This document shows, piece by piece, positions 1 through 8,644 of a DNA stretch of 64,000 bases. The stretch lies in contig JACRCD010000045.1 in the NCBI GenBank assembly GCA_016219175.1, positions 1 through 64,000 on the forward strand, given 5' to 3'. Numbering within the stretch: the first letter of the stretch is position 1; each line of letters starts with the position of its first letter. Under the pieces are notes generated by a model. The model worked only from the letters and a program-made list of their open reading frames with translations. It did no database searches and was not told where the DNA came from. Source of the stretch: Deltaproteobacteria bacterium. GTDB lineage: Bacteria; Desulfobacterota; Desulfobulbia; Desulfobulbales; SURF-16. A program made the position numbers and the translations under genes.

Positions 1-104
1 ATCTCATTGATTGCCATAATCATGGCGTCTTTATCGCTGCCTATGATTTTGTATAGCCAGATGCAGGGATATGCAACTTCCAGTTTTTGATCGATATGTT
101 TCAT
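1..104 (-). CDS. DUF493/YbeD-like protein, 5' end only
   Basis: A minus-strand reading frame starts at an ATG at 104 and runs open off the left edge (34 codons seen). The visible protein has the pattern YPC.WLYKIIG near residues 11-21, followed by an acidic, helical stretch. This matches the N-terminal strand-helix of the small DUF493 (YbeD) family, whose members are about 90 residues and are thought to be regulatory ACT-like domains. No strong ribosome binding site is seen before the start. Only a third of the gene is present, so the call rests on the N-terminus alone. Confidence 0.55.
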   Translation of the reverse strand, partial: MKHIDQKLEVAYPCIWLYKIIGSDKDAMIMAINE

Positions 105-321
105 GGGAAAGAGAGTATGGTAAAAATAGTTAAAAATAATTAATGTGTGATTTTAAACATATAGTAAGTAAAATACAACAGATGAAATGATGTTGAAAAG
201 AATTTTGCCAGAGTGGCCGATGGGGATACTGACTTCTCAGGAATTATTTAAGGTAGGGAAAAAGTTCTCGTCTTTTATCCGCTTAAGCGGCGGGACATGA
301 AGATGGCAGGAAAAACTTCAA

Positions 322-2046
322 GTGATTGATGATAAGATGAAAAAAATTGATTTTTTACCAACTACCGCGGCAGAGATGCGCGCTCGCGGCTGGGACAGGG
401 TAGACATCATCCTTGTCACGGGAGATGCCTATGTGGATCATCCCGCCTTTGGCGTGGCGTTGATTGGCAGACTGCTTGAGGCAAATGGGTACAGGGTGGC
501 CATCCTGCCCCAGCCGCGCCACGACTCGCCACAGGCATTCAGGGAATTCGGTCCTCCCCGTCTTTTCTGGGGCATAACAGCAGGAAATCTTGATTCCATC
601 GTCGCCAACTACTCCGGCAACGCCAAGGTTCGCGACGTTGATCAATATGCGCCAGACGGCAACCCCTATTTCGAAGAGCGCCGGATAAAAAGCGAGCGCC
701 GCCGGCCTGATCGCGCCGCGATCAGATATGCAAATCTTGCCAGGAACGCCTATGCCGGAATTCCCATCATCCTTGGCGGACTCGAGGCGTCCCTGCGCCG
801 TTTCGTGCATTATGATTACCAGCAGGGCAAGGTGCGCGCCTCTGTGCTGACAGATGCCAAGGCGGATCTGCTGGTGTATGGCATGGGAGAAAGGGCTGTC
901 CTCGAAATTGCCAAAAGACTTGATGCCGGGGGTGATCTTGGCGGGATAGACGGAACATGCCAACGGTTCACGGAAGCGCAGATGGAAAATGTTGCCAGGG
1001 AGGCTTGCGTTCCGCTGCCTTCCTGGACGGAGATCGAAGAGAACAAAGAATCTTTTTTGAGCGCGGAACTGCTTATTGATAAACACGCCAGGGAATTAAG
1101 CCGGTCCGTTCTCCTCCAGAAACAGCAGGCCATGTGGGTGATTCAATATCCCCCTGCCGCACCACTGACCACGGAAGAGCTGGACCAGCTTTATGGGCTT
1201 GCCTTTACCCGTAAACCCCACCCCGCTGCCGGGGATGTGCCCGCCTACAGGATGATTTGCCATTCCATCACCATTGTCAGAGGCTGCTTTGGCAACTGTT
1301 CGTTCTGCGCCATATCCCGACACCAGGGGCCTGTTGTTACTTCGAGAAGCGCGGAGTCAATTCTGGCCGAAGTTGTCCAGGTGACAAAAATGGCTGATTT
1401 CCGTGGCACGATCAGCGATTTGGGTGGGCCGACCGCTAATTTGTACGGGCTGGGCTGCCGGAGCAAAGGGTGTAAACGGCATGATTGTCTCTATGACGGA
1501 GTATGCCGTCATCTCAATATTGACGAGAACCCTTTCATTAATCTGCTGGATAAGGTGAGCAAGGTGCAAAAGGTGAAGAATGTCTTTATTTCGTCAGGTT
1601 TGCGGATGGAGCTCCTTCTTAACACGCCGAGGCTGTTAAAAAAAATATTGACCTCCCATACCCCCGGCGCCATGAAAATCGCCCCGGAACATACAGTTGA
1701 GCATGTGTTGCGTCTCATGCATAAACAGGGCGCCGATATTTTACCGGCCTTTCTGGCCTTGTGCCGGAAAATATCCCGTGAAACCGGGAGAAAAATCATT
1801 TTTACTCCTTATTTTATTTCAGCCCATCCCGGCTGCACCATGGATGACATGAGGGCGCTGGCTGGTGATTTGCGCAAGCTCGGGCTGTCCGTGCGTCAAT
1901 TTCAGGATTTTACTCCCACCCCGGGAACGATCTCCACGGCCATGTACGTCAGTGGACTTGACCGTTATAAACGTAAACCCGTTTATGTTGCATACCATTC
2001 CAAAGAGCGCATGAAACAGCGGCAGGTCCTGGAAGAAATGAAATAA
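322..2046 (+). CDS. ygiQ: YgiQ family radical SAM protein (UPF0313)
   Basis: Radical S-adenosylmethionine enzyme of the YgiQ family; its substrate is unknown. The cluster-binding motif CFGNCSFC (CxxxCxxC) lies at residues 322-329, preceded by a long N-terminal region with the family-typical [11 protein letters not shown] segment near residue 150, and ending in the conserved [13 protein letters not shown] tail. At 574 residues it is shorter than the E. coli protein, which has an extra C-terminal extension. The start could be GTG at 322 (a GCAGG lies 11 nt upstream) or ATG at 337; neither has an ideal ribosome site. It stands alone, with a weak hairpin after the stop. Confidence 0.9.
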   Translation: MIDDKMKKIDFLPTTAAEMRARGWDRVDIILVTGDAYVDHPAFGVALIGRLLEANGYRVAILPQPRHDSPQAFREFGPPRLFWGITAGNLDSIVANYSGNAKVRDVDQYAPDGNPYFEERRIKSERRRPDRAAIRYANLARNAYAGIPIILGGLEASLRRFVHYDYQQGKVRASVLTDAKADLLVYGMGERAVLEIAKRLDAGGDLGGIDGTCQRFTEAQMENVAREACVPLPSWTEIEENKESFLSAELLIDKHARELSRSVLLQKQQAMWVIQYPPAAPLTTEELDQLYGLAFTRKPHPAAGDVPAYRMICHSITIVRGCFGNCSFCAISRHQGPVVTSRSAESILAEVVQVTKMADFRGTISDLGGPTANLYGLGCRSKGCKRHDCLYDGVCRHLNIDENPFINLLDKVSKVQKVKNVFISSGLRMELLLNTPRLLKKILTSHTPGAMKIAPEHTVEHVLRLMHKQGADILPAFLALCRKISRETGRKIIFTPYFISAHPGCTMDDMRALAGDLRKLGLSVRQFQDFTPTPGTISTAMYVSGLDRYKRKPVYVAYHSKERMKQRQVLEEMK

Positions 2047-2086
2047 TTTTGTTAGATAATACCCCCGGATTCGTGAATAAATATTG

Positions 2087-2108
2087 CGGCGGTGACAGCC
2101 GATTTTTT
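2087..2108 (+). terminator. weak hairpin plus T run after ygiQ
   Basis: A 4-bp CGGC/GCCG stem (2087-2090 with 2098-2101) is followed by six T residues at 2103-2108. The stem is short, so this is a weak intrinsic terminator at best; it does sit at the expected place between ygiQ and the next promoter. Confidence 0.3.
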
Positions 2109-2130
2109 GTAAAGATTCCCTTTAATTGTC

Positions 2131-2160
2131 TTGACATAGTTTTATATGCCATTGTATTAA
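2131..2160 (+). promoter_or_regulatory. sigma70-type promoter of the MamK-like cluster
   Basis: A perfect TTGACA box at 2131-2136 is followed after 18 nt by TATTAA at 2155-2160, giving a predicted transcription start near 2167 and a leader of about 85 nt before the GTG start at 2252. It is the only good promoter seen ahead of the actin-like cluster and suggests housekeeping expression. Confidence 0.6.
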
Positions 2161-2251
2161 AATCTATGACTTGCCCATGTTTTTTTCTATTTCATCTCTA
2201 TTCTGCTCTCAACTAAAGAGATACATCTTCCACAGGCAAAGGATGATCAGC

Positions 2252-3286
2252 GTGGAGCACACAAGAAAAAATAACGACGTCATACTTGTCGGCATTGATC
2301 TTGGCACATCACGAACGGCTGTGATGACAAACAGGGGATTTAAAGACATTATCCATTCGGTAGTCGGCTACCCCAAGGATGTCATCGGACTGAAACTCGT
2401 CGGTAAGAGCCAGGTTTTTGGCGAAGAGGCGTTGAGGCATCATTCCGCCCTGACCCTTTATCATCCCCTGGAAGACGGGGTTGTGCGCGAGGCAAGTAAA
2501 AGTGATTATAACGCCGCCTATGAACTGATAAAACATGTGATTGAACAGGCGCGCCAGGGAAGCGGAGATGAGGTGTGCGGCGTGATAGGCGTGCCTGCCC
2601 GGGCATCCATTATCAACAAGGAACTGCTGGTTAAACTTGCCCAGGATCTTATGTCGATTGCCGTTGTTGTTTCCGAGCCATTCATGGTTGCCTACTTTCT
2701 GGACAAACTCAGTAACTCAATCATCGTTGATATCGGGGCGGGAACAGTAGATATCTGCGGGATGAAGGGTACGATCCCTTCGCCAAAGGATCAGGTTACG
2801 CTTCTCAAGGCCGGAAATTATATCGATGAAAGATTTGAATCCGTTATCTTGCAGCGTTATCCCGAAGCGCAGGTTACCAAAAATTCCCTGCGAATCATCA
2901 AGGAACAATACGGATTTGTCGGTACTCCCCCGGAAACGGTCAAGGTTTCCATGCGTGTCGGCGGCAAGCCGTTGGAGCTTGATATCACCGAGGAGCTGCA
3001 GTTGGTATGTGAAAGCATTGTCCCTGATATCATAGAACATCTTGAAGCTATCATCAGAGGTTTTGACCCGGAAGATCAGCAGCAGGCCCTGTTAAACATT
3101 TATCTGGCTGGTGGGGGTTCAAAGATTAAAGGTATCGATTCCTTTATTGCCGGACACCTTCAGGAATACGGAGATGTGCGGGTGGCCTGTGTGGCTGATC
3201 CAGACTATATTGGCAGCGCTGGAGCATTGAAGATGGCAACTGAGGTGCCTCCGGAGTTATGGAATCAGGTTGGTTTCTTAAGTTGA
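2252..3286 (+). CDS. MamK-like actin-family ATPase, first paralogue
   Basis: Actin/Hsp70-fold filament-forming ATPase most like MamK, the protein that builds the filament holding magnetosomes in line. The phosphate-1 loop GIDLGTSRTAV is at residues 14-24, followed by SVVGYPKDVIG, the phosphate-2 region VDIGAGTVDIC (Asp160) and the adenosine motif LAGGGSKIKG. Glu142 and Asp160 sit where MamK has its catalytic Glu143 and Asp161. Length is 344 residues against about 347 for MamK. The GTG at 2252 is preferred because AAAGG lies 9 nt upstream; the ATG at 2243 abuts that site. It leads a co-directional cluster with a coiled-coil protein, a second paralogue and a stress protein. MreB and DnaK fit less well. 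No magnetosome genes are visible, so the cargo is unknown. Confidence 0.85.
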   Translation: MEHTRKNNDVILVGIDLGTSRTAVMTNRGFKDIIHSVVGYPKDVIGLKLVGKSQVFGEEALRHHSALTLYHPLEDGVVREASKSDYNAAYELIKHVIEQARQGSGDEVCGVIGVPARASIINKELLVKLAQDLMSIAVVVSEPFMVAYFLDKLSNSIIVDIGAGTVDICGMKGTIPSPKDQVTLLKAGNYIDERFESVILQRYPEAQVTKNSLRIIKEQYGFVGTPPETVKVSMRVGGKPLELDITEELQLVCESIVPDIIEHLEAIIRGFDPEDQQQALLNIYLAGGGSKIKGIDSFIAGHLQEYGDVRVACVADPDYIGSAGALKMATEVPPELWNQVGFLS

Positions 3287-3299
3287 CGAAGAGCGTGAT

Positions 3300-3788
3300 A
3301 TGGATTTATTCATCTGGTTTTTATTTCTCGCGTTAGGTGCCGCCATAGGGAGCGGAGTCGCTGCCTATTTTCTGCGTAACAGAGACAAGCAGGAAAGCGA
3401 ACAGGCTAAGAATGACTACGAAAATCAAGTAAACTCCCTGAACACTCAGCTCCGCGACGTGAAGGCAAAAATGGACAGCGTGCGTGATGAGGGGAAACGT
3501 TACTGGGATGAACTGCAGCTTGAAAAAAAGCTGCGAATAGAGGCCGAGGAAAAAATCAAGGTCATCCCGGGGCTTGAGGCCAGACTTCAGGAAAAGGAAC
3601 AAAACGTTAAAGGCCTGGTTGAAGAAAATGCAGGATTAAAAAATTCTCTGGCCGGAGTAGAAAAAGAGCTCAGCGATGAACGCCTCTATTTTAAGGATTG
3701 CCTCATATTTGTCCAGGGCAGCCATTATCTTCCCGCCGGTGTTGTTCGCAACATGATGCGCCAGCAAGAAGAATCCGATAAGTCATGA
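3300..3788 (+). CDS. small membrane-anchored coiled-coil protein between the two MamK-like actins
   Basis: I do not recognise a named family. The 162-residue protein has one N-terminal membrane helix (about residues 4-24), a short positive segment (RNRDK), then a charged, heptad-rich coiled coil from about 30 to 130, and a conserved-looking hydrophobic C-terminal patch around residues 135-152 (FVQGSHYLPAGVVRN). It starts 13 nt after the first actin-like gene and precedes the second, so all three are probably co-transcribed. By position and shape it could anchor the actin filaments to the inner membrane or act as a nucleator; this is inference only. Coiled-coil proteins also accompany mamK in deltaproteobacterial magnetosome clusters. 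Confidence 0.75.
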   Translation: MDLFIWFLFLALGAAIGSGVAAYFLRNRDKQESEQAKNDYENQVNSLNTQLRDVKAKMDSVRDEGKRYWDELQLEKKLRIEAEEKIKVIPGLEARLQEKEQNVKGLVEENAGLKNSLAGVEKELSDERLYFKDCLIFVQGSHYLPAGVVRNMMRQQEESDKS

Positions 3789-3897
3789 TATACTAGGTGC
3801 TTTCTCTCCGCCGGTTTCGTCCGGTACCGGCGCCGGCAAAACAAATTTTTTCTCAACTGCGCTATTTCAGAGAATTCTTTTTTAAAAGGTAAGCAAT

Positions 3898-4968
3898 ATG
3901 GAAATCCAGCAGCAACATTCCAGGGAAACAGGGCATCCTCTTCAACAGGGGCAACTTCTTGTTGGAATTGACCTTGGTACGTGCCGGACAGCTGTTATGT
4001 CCAGTCGAGGCGCGCGTTTTATGTGTAGATCGGTGGTGGGATATCCCAAGGATGTTATTAGTGAGAGGATGGTTGGCTCAGGGCCGATAATCGGCCAGGA
4101 TGCCATCAAAAAACGCAGTTTCCTTGATCTTTGCTATCCTTTGGCGGACGGCGTTATACGTGAGGCCAGCGAACGTGATTATGATGCAGCTTATGAACTG
4201 ATTAAACACGTGGTTGGGTTGGCGAAACAGGGAACGGATTCCCCGGTGAGCGGCATAATAGGGGTGCCGGCCAGGGCGTCAATCATGAACAAGGAGCTGT
4301 TGCTGGATATTGCCAAGGAAGTCATGTCAGTTGCCCTTGTTGTTTCGGAACCTTTCATGGTGGCCTATCAACTCGGGAAATTAAGCAACTGTATTGTCAT
4401 CGATATTGGCGCCGGTACCGTGGATATCTGCGGCATGAAGGGGACTGTTCCGGCCGCGGATGATCAGGTGACTTTTCTGAAAGGAGGAGATTTCATCGAT
4501 GGGCGCCTGGAGGCGGCGATTGCCCGCCATTATCCCGGGGTGCAGATAACTGACTCTGTAGCCTGCGCCATCAAGGAGGCCCATGCCTTTGTCGGTGAGG
4601 CAACCGCGCCGGTGATTGCTAAGCTGCGCATGGAAGGTAAACCCGTTGCCTTTGATGTGACAGAGGATGTGCGCGTGGTATGTGAAAGCATCGTCCCTGA
4701 TATCGTTGAGCAGCTTGAGACCTTAATCATGAAATTTGATCCGGAGGATCAGGAAGAGGCGCTGAAAAACATCATTCTGGCTGGGGGAGGCTCACGTATA
4801 CGAGGTCTTGACCGTATGATTGCCAGGCAGATGAAGGATTATGGCGAAATAGTGGTAACCTGTGTCGATGATCCGGAATTTGTCGGCAGCGCCGGCGCCT
4901 TGAGACTGGCAACAGAAATTCCTGCCGATAAATGGCCGGAAATCGGCGTGATGTTCGGGGCGGATTAG
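3898..4968 (+). CDS. MamK-like actin-family ATPase, second paralogue
   Basis: Second MamK-like actin, 356 residues, clearly paralogous to the one at 2252-3286: it repeats the phosphate-1 loop GIDLGTCRTAV (residues 23-33), the VGYPKDVI segment, GIIGVPARASIMNKELL, SEPFMVAY with Glu151, IDIGAGTVDIC with Asp169, and LAGGGSRIRGL. The putative catalytic Glu and Asp are both kept, so both paralogues should hydrolyse nucleotide. The ATG at 3898 follows AAAAGG with good spacing. The N-terminus is longer and glutamine-rich compared with the first copy. A 109-nt gap with GC-rich inverted repeats separates it from the coiled-coil gene. Two different actins may form a mixed filament or two separate ones. 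Confidence 0.85.
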   Translation: MEIQQQHSRETGHPLQQGQLLVGIDLGTCRTAVMSSRGARFMCRSVVGYPKDVISERMVGSGPIIGQDAIKKRSFLDLCYPLADGVIREASERDYDAAYELIKHVVGLAKQGTDSPVSGIIGVPARASIMNKELLLDIAKEVMSVALVVSEPFMVAYQLGKLSNCIVIDIGAGTVDICGMKGTVPAADDQVTFLKGGDFIDGRLEAAIARHYPGVQITDSVACAIKEAHAFVGEATAPVIAKLRMEGKPVAFDVTEDVRVVCESIVPDIVEQLETLIMKFDPEDQEEALKNIILAGGGSRIRGLDRMIARQMKDYGEIVVTCVDDPEFVGSAGALRLATEIPADKWPEIGVMFGAD

Positions 4969-5022
4969 CAGGGAAACCGGGCAGGGCTCCCATGGCTTGC
5001 CAAAAATGGTTATGAGAAGAAA

Positions 5023-5967
5023 TTGGGTCGACGAGTGAAAAAAAAGATACTTGTGGCTGTTGACGGTTCCTATTGCTCGCTTAATCAAATCCATTATTTA
5101 AGCCGATTGTTTGGTGGCTATAACGATATTGCCCTGCATCTTGTCTCCATTGCGCCCTCAAGTTCCCTGCCCCCTGATTTGCAATGGGCAACGGAGAAAG
5201 ATAAAATAGACCAGCTTCCTCCTGAGACGAAAAAGAAAACCTGCCTGATAGAAAAACATTTACGGGAGGAGGTCGTTTATCTTACCCATCATGGGTTTAC
5301 GGAAGAACAGGTCATATCTTCCTTGCGCGTCTCCCGGTTAGGGATAGCCAGTGATATCATTAATGAAATGCATAAGGGAAAGTATGATGCCCTGGTTATA
5401 GGCCGAAGGGGGCTTGGTAAACTGCAGGAACTTGTGCTGGGCAGCGTCACCACTGCTATTCTTGAAAAATGTTTCAATGTGCCGATCTGGATCGTTGATG
5501 GAGAGATTGCCTCCCGCGAATTTCTTGTGCCGATTGATGGCTCGTGGCGAACCTTGCGTGCCGTTGATCACTTGAGTTTTGTTCTTGAAAATGTTGCGGA
5601 TGTGGAAATTTCTCTTTTTCATTCCGCGGCATGGCTTGCGCCGAAAAAAAAGTTGGATTCCGTAAAATTCCATGAGATATGGGGCAAGGAGTGGTGTGAT
5701 GAACATCTTTGCCGTCCTGATTCCATATTCCACGGACCTGAACAGCTGTTGCGCGAAAGCGGTTTTAACATGCAGCATGTTAAGAGGATTGCCAAAAGCA
5801 AAGGGCCTGTTGCTGCTCTGGATATCGTGCATGAACTCGGTAACAAAAAATACGGGACTATCGTCATGGGCCGGCGTGGTCCGGATGAGCCGAAGGGTAT
5901 TTTCGGCGGGGTGTCAGGTACGGTGCTGCGCACGGTAAACGATGTGGCAGTGTGGTTGGTAAATTAA
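5023..5967 (+). CDS. tandem universal stress protein (two UspA domains)
   Basis: Two universal stress protein domains in one 314-residue chain. The first begins KKILVAVDGS near residue 6 and ends with the ATP-binding signature GRRG-9x-GS near residues 127-141; the second begins FLVPIDGS near residue 167 and ends with GRRG-9x-G near residues 289-303, where the last position is Val rather than Ser/Thr, so nucleotide binding may differ between domains. The start is TTG at 5023 or GTG at 5035; neither has a strong ribosome site. It lies 54 nt after the second MamK-like gene on the same strand, hinting at a link between a nucleotide- or stress-sensing protein and the filament system; that link is inferred. 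Confidence 0.85.
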   Translation: MGRRVKKKILVAVDGSYCSLNQIHYLSRLFGGYNDIALHLVSIAPSSSLPPDLQWATEKDKIDQLPPETKKKTCLIEKHLREEVVYLTHHGFTEEQVISSLRVSRLGIASDIINEMHKGKYDALVIGRRGLGKLQELVLGSVTTAILEKCFNVPIWIVDGEIASREFLVPIDGSWRTLRAVDHLSFVLENVADVEISLFHSAAWLAPKKKLDSVKFHEIWGKEWCDEHLCRPDSIFHGPEQLLRESGFNMQHVKRIAKSKGPVAALDIVHELGNKKYGTIVMGRRGPDEPKGIFGGVSGTVLRTVNDVAVWLVN

Positions 5968-5988
5968 CCAGCTGGTTTCCCTGATTTT

Positions 5989-7656
5989 TTACCCGCTACC
6001 TTGAACAAAAAAGACCTTATTCAACCGCATGACCGAGTTCTCCCTTTCGTTTAGAAAACAGAGAACTCCATCATTCCCATCGGTAAATCCTAATTCCTTA
6101 AGTAACTCCCCTGAAAATTCGACAAAAATTGCCTGTTTAAAGAAATTGCTTCTGCTCGTATTTGTGTAAAAAGGGAGGAAATTCTCGGGCATTTCCAGCC
6201 ATAATCGGCTTTTAAGCTCTTTTGATGTCATGGGATCGAGGTGTTCAGGCAGAAAGCGGTGACCGCTGCGCAACCAGTCGAAAATGAGAATTTCCTTCAT
6301 TAGCAAACTGTTTGAGGCGTGACTGGTAAAATCAAGCAGAATTTCACTCATCAAGAGCTGAGTTTTTGCCCTGCCGAAGAAATTCTTTTTCCTGCATGCC
6401 TGCAGAAGGTTCAGAAAAAGCTGAAAGGAATCCTGCCCGCTTTTCTGGATAAAAGCGAAGAAGGATCGGAAAAAACGGTTGTTGTAGAAAGCCTCCACAC
6501 ATTCGCCGAGCCAGAAAAGTTCCGTCAGCTCGCCGTGACTCAACCAGCCGGTTGAAAGGACCTCATAGGGTGGACGCCGGCAATGGAGAATGGAGAATTC
6601 CTTCACTTGTTCGCTGAGCCTGGTATGGGGGAGGACCTTCAACAACCCCATCTGAATGTAATGGGGACAGGTGGCAAAGACATCAGTAAAGGATTGGCCA
6701 AATGATTCAAATGTCTCGTGGGGTAAGCCAAGAATAAGATCTATGTGAAGATGGATGGTGTCAAGCTTGACAAGTCGTCTGATGTTTTCCAGGGAGGCCT
6801 CGCCCCGGTGTTTTCGGTTAATGGCGGCTAGGGTTTTGTCATGGGTGGATTGAATGCCGATTTCAAACTGAAAGAGTCCCGGGGGTATTGATTCGAGAAA
6901 GCTGAACATCTCTTCAGTGAAGAGATCGGGGGAAATTTCAAAATGAAAGGAGGTGTTCCCTGGTTCATCGGTTAGAAATTTCCAGATTGCCAGGGCTCTT
7001 TGGTCAGAGGCGTTGAATGTTCTGTCGACAAAGCGGATGGTTTTGGGATTATGGTCCTGAATGGCTTTCAGTTCCTCGCGGACCTGCCGCAGATTTTTAT
7101 TGCGGATTCCCGGCTCTATTGAAGATATGCAGTAACTGCACGAATAAGGACACCCCCTTGACGACTCATAGTAGATATGCCGGTTGGCGAGCTGTCCGTT
7201 AAAATCTTCAGCAATGAACGGTGAGGCAAAAGATGCCGATCTTCCGCCCTTATAGTGTGAGGCAAGGGCGCCGTGCCGGAGATCTCTATAAAAGGCCGGG
7301 TCTATGTCCTCAATTTCACCCCAGACAATGGTGCAGTTTGCCGGAAGTTCTTCGGCGGCCAGGGCCGAGGCTTGGGGGCCGCCAAGAATAAAAACGGCAA
7401 GAGGCTGAAGGACATGGAGATCATGTATGATTCTCGTGATGATATCTTCATTCCAGATATAAACGGAGAAGAAATAAATATGGGCCTTTAGTGTGCCGAT
7501 TTGCGTCAACGTAGCATAATATGGGTCATTAATGGTATACTGGCTGATGCATATATCTGCGTCAGGCATATTTTTCACCAACTCCTGTCTCAGATAGAAA
7601 AGGCTGAGGCAGGAGTGGGTGAAGCGGCAGTTGAAGCCAAGCAGGGCGTATTTCAT
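5989..7656 (-). CDS. B12-binding domain radical SAM protein with DUF4080 C-terminus
   Basis: Radical SAM protein of 555 residues. The N-terminal 130 residues form a cobalamin-binding-like Rossmann domain (VFILGGPQAS near residue 90); the iron-sulfur motif SRGCPYSCSYC follows near residues 165-175; then a radical SAM barrel with a HxxIGIQS-like GIQS strand; the last 180 residues fit the DUF4080 domain. Substrate is unknown for this family. It is convergent with the universal stress gene, 22 nt apart, and divergent from the Mla operon. It is the second radical SAM gene flanking the MamK-like cluster, which may be chance. Confidence 0.85.
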   Translation of the reverse strand: MKYALLGFNCRFTHSCLSLFYLRQELVKNMPDADICISQYTINDPYYATLTQIGTLKAHIYFFSVYIWNEDIITRIIHDLHVLQPLAVFILGGPQASALAAEELPANCTIVWGEIEDIDPAFYRDLRHGALASHYKGGRSASFASPFIAEDFNGQLANRHIYYESSRGCPYSCSYCISSIEPGIRNKNLRQVREELKAIQDHNPKTIRFVDRTFNASDQRALAIWKFLTDEPGNTSFHFEISPDLFTEEMFSFLESIPPGLFQFEIGIQSTHDKTLAAINRKHRGEASLENIRRLVKLDTIHLHIDLILGLPHETFESFGQSFTDVFATCPHYIQMGLLKVLPHTRLSEQVKEFSILHCRRPPYEVLSTGWLSHGELTELFWLGECVEAFYNNRFFRSFFAFIQKSGQDSFQLFLNLLQACRKKNFFGRAKTQLLMSEILLDFTSHASNSLLMKEILIFDWLRSGHRFLPEHLDPMTSKELKSRLWLEMPENFLPFYTNTSRSNFFKQAIFVEFSGELLKELGFTDGNDGVLCFLNERENSVMRLNKVFFVQGSG

Positions 7657-7738
7657 AAGCGGCGTTGATCCGATCTAAGTTTTTGATTTAAAGATGATTT
7701 GCCGGAACATGTCAAGCCCGCGGCAAAGGAAGAAATAC

Positions 7739-7767
7739 TTGACAGTTATTATTAAAACATCTTATGA
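7739..7767 (+). promoter_or_regulatory. promoter of the mla operon
   Basis: TTGACA at 7739-7744, a 17-nt spacer and TTATGA at 7762-7767, in the gap between the divergent radical SAM gene and mlaE. The -35 box is perfect and the -10 box is fair. The leader would be about 80 nt. Confidence 0.5.
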
Positions 7768-7855
7768 GAGTCTTACTCATTGCTGTTTAGCCGAATGGGT
7801 TGTTTCTGTCCGTGCAACCAGCCGTAAAAGTTAAATATATTTGCCGAAAAGAATA

Positions 7856-8644
7856 ATGATTTCTTTTGTAACCAGAATCGGTGATTCCTTTCTCTATTTA
7901 GTTCGCGATCAGGGACGCATGGGCATCTTTTTGATGTCAGCCGTCATGGGGATATTTGCGCGTCCTTTTCGATTTCGTGAGGTTGTGCGGCAGATTCGCA
8001 TTATCGGGGCAAATTCGTTTGCCGTCATCTTTTTTACCGCTATTTTTACCGGGATGGTTCTCGGTTTGCAAGGTTACTATACCCTGCGTAAATTCGGTTC
8101 GGAAGGGCTGCTCGGTTCAGCAGTCGCCTTAAGCCTTATCCGTGAACTTGGGCCCGTTCTCACCGCTCTTATGGTAACAGGCCGTGCCGGTTCGGCCATG
8201 TGCGCGGAAATCGGCATCATGCGCAATACGGAGCAGATAGACGCCTTGGAGTGCATGGCGGTCAATCCGTTTCGTTATCTCATTACCCCTAAATTTCTGG
8301 CCACCATTATCTCGATCCCGATTCTCACCCAATTCTTCAATGTCATCGGCATTGCCGGCGGCTACGTGGCCGGCGTTCTGCTCCTTGGGGTAAATCCCGG
8401 GGCTTATTATAACGGCATTGAGCAGAGCGTTGTCAATGAGGATATTAATCTCGGCATTGTTAAATCATTTGTCTTTGCCCTTCTGGTGGTTTGGATATGT
8501 ACAGGCCGGGGGTATTTCGTTCATATTCTTCGTAACGCAGGTTTTGGCGCCGAAGGCGTCAGCAGGGCCACGACCCAGGCTGTGGTGCTTTCCTCTATTT
8601 CCGTGCTGGTCTGGGACTATCTTATCACGGCAATCATGTTATGA
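7856..8644 (+). CDS. mlaE: MlaE, phospholipid ABC transporter permease
   Basis: Inner-membrane permease of the Mla system, which moves phospholipids between inner and outer membranes. The protein (262 residues) has five or six hydrophobic segments and the family hallmarks FTGMVLGLQGY near residue 60, the LSLIRELGPVLTALMVTGRAGSA block near residues 90-112, EIG.M..TEQIDAL, and an RATT motif near the C-terminus. The ATG at 7856 aligns best with E. coli MlaE; a TTG at 7841 would add five residues. It overlaps mlaF by four bases (ATGA). It heads an mlaEFDCA operon; no STAS-domain mlaB is present. Confidence 0.92.
   Translation: MISFVTRIGDSFLYLVRDQGRMGIFLMSAVMGIFARPFRFREVVRQIRIIGANSFAVIFFTAIFTGMVLGLQGYYTLRKFGSEGLLGSAVALSLIRELGPVLTALMVTGRAGSAMCAEIGIMRNTEQIDALECMAVNPFRYLITPKFLATIISIPILTQFFNVIGIAGGYVAGVLLLGVNPGAYYNGIEQSVVNEDINLGIVKSFVFALLVVWICTGRGYFVHILRNAGFGAEGVSRATTQAVVLSSISVLVWDYLITAIML

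Noticed and set aside
355-1086. Minus-strand open frame of 243 codons inside ygiQ
   Set aside because: It is a shadow of the coding strand without domain similarity or ribosome site.
2171-2251. Longer N-terminus for the first MamK-like protein
   Set aside because: The extra residues are hydrophobic and unlike MamK, overlap the promoter leader, and the ribosome site favours GTG at 2252.
2252-5967. Magnetosome island
   Set aside because: Only the MamK-like gene type is present; no iron transport, protease or membrane-shaping mam or mad gene is visible in 64 kb.
5966-5990. Terminator at AACCAGCTGGTT after the universal stress gene
   Set aside because: The palindrome leaves at most a 4-bp stem and overlaps the stop codon, too weak to call despite the following T run.
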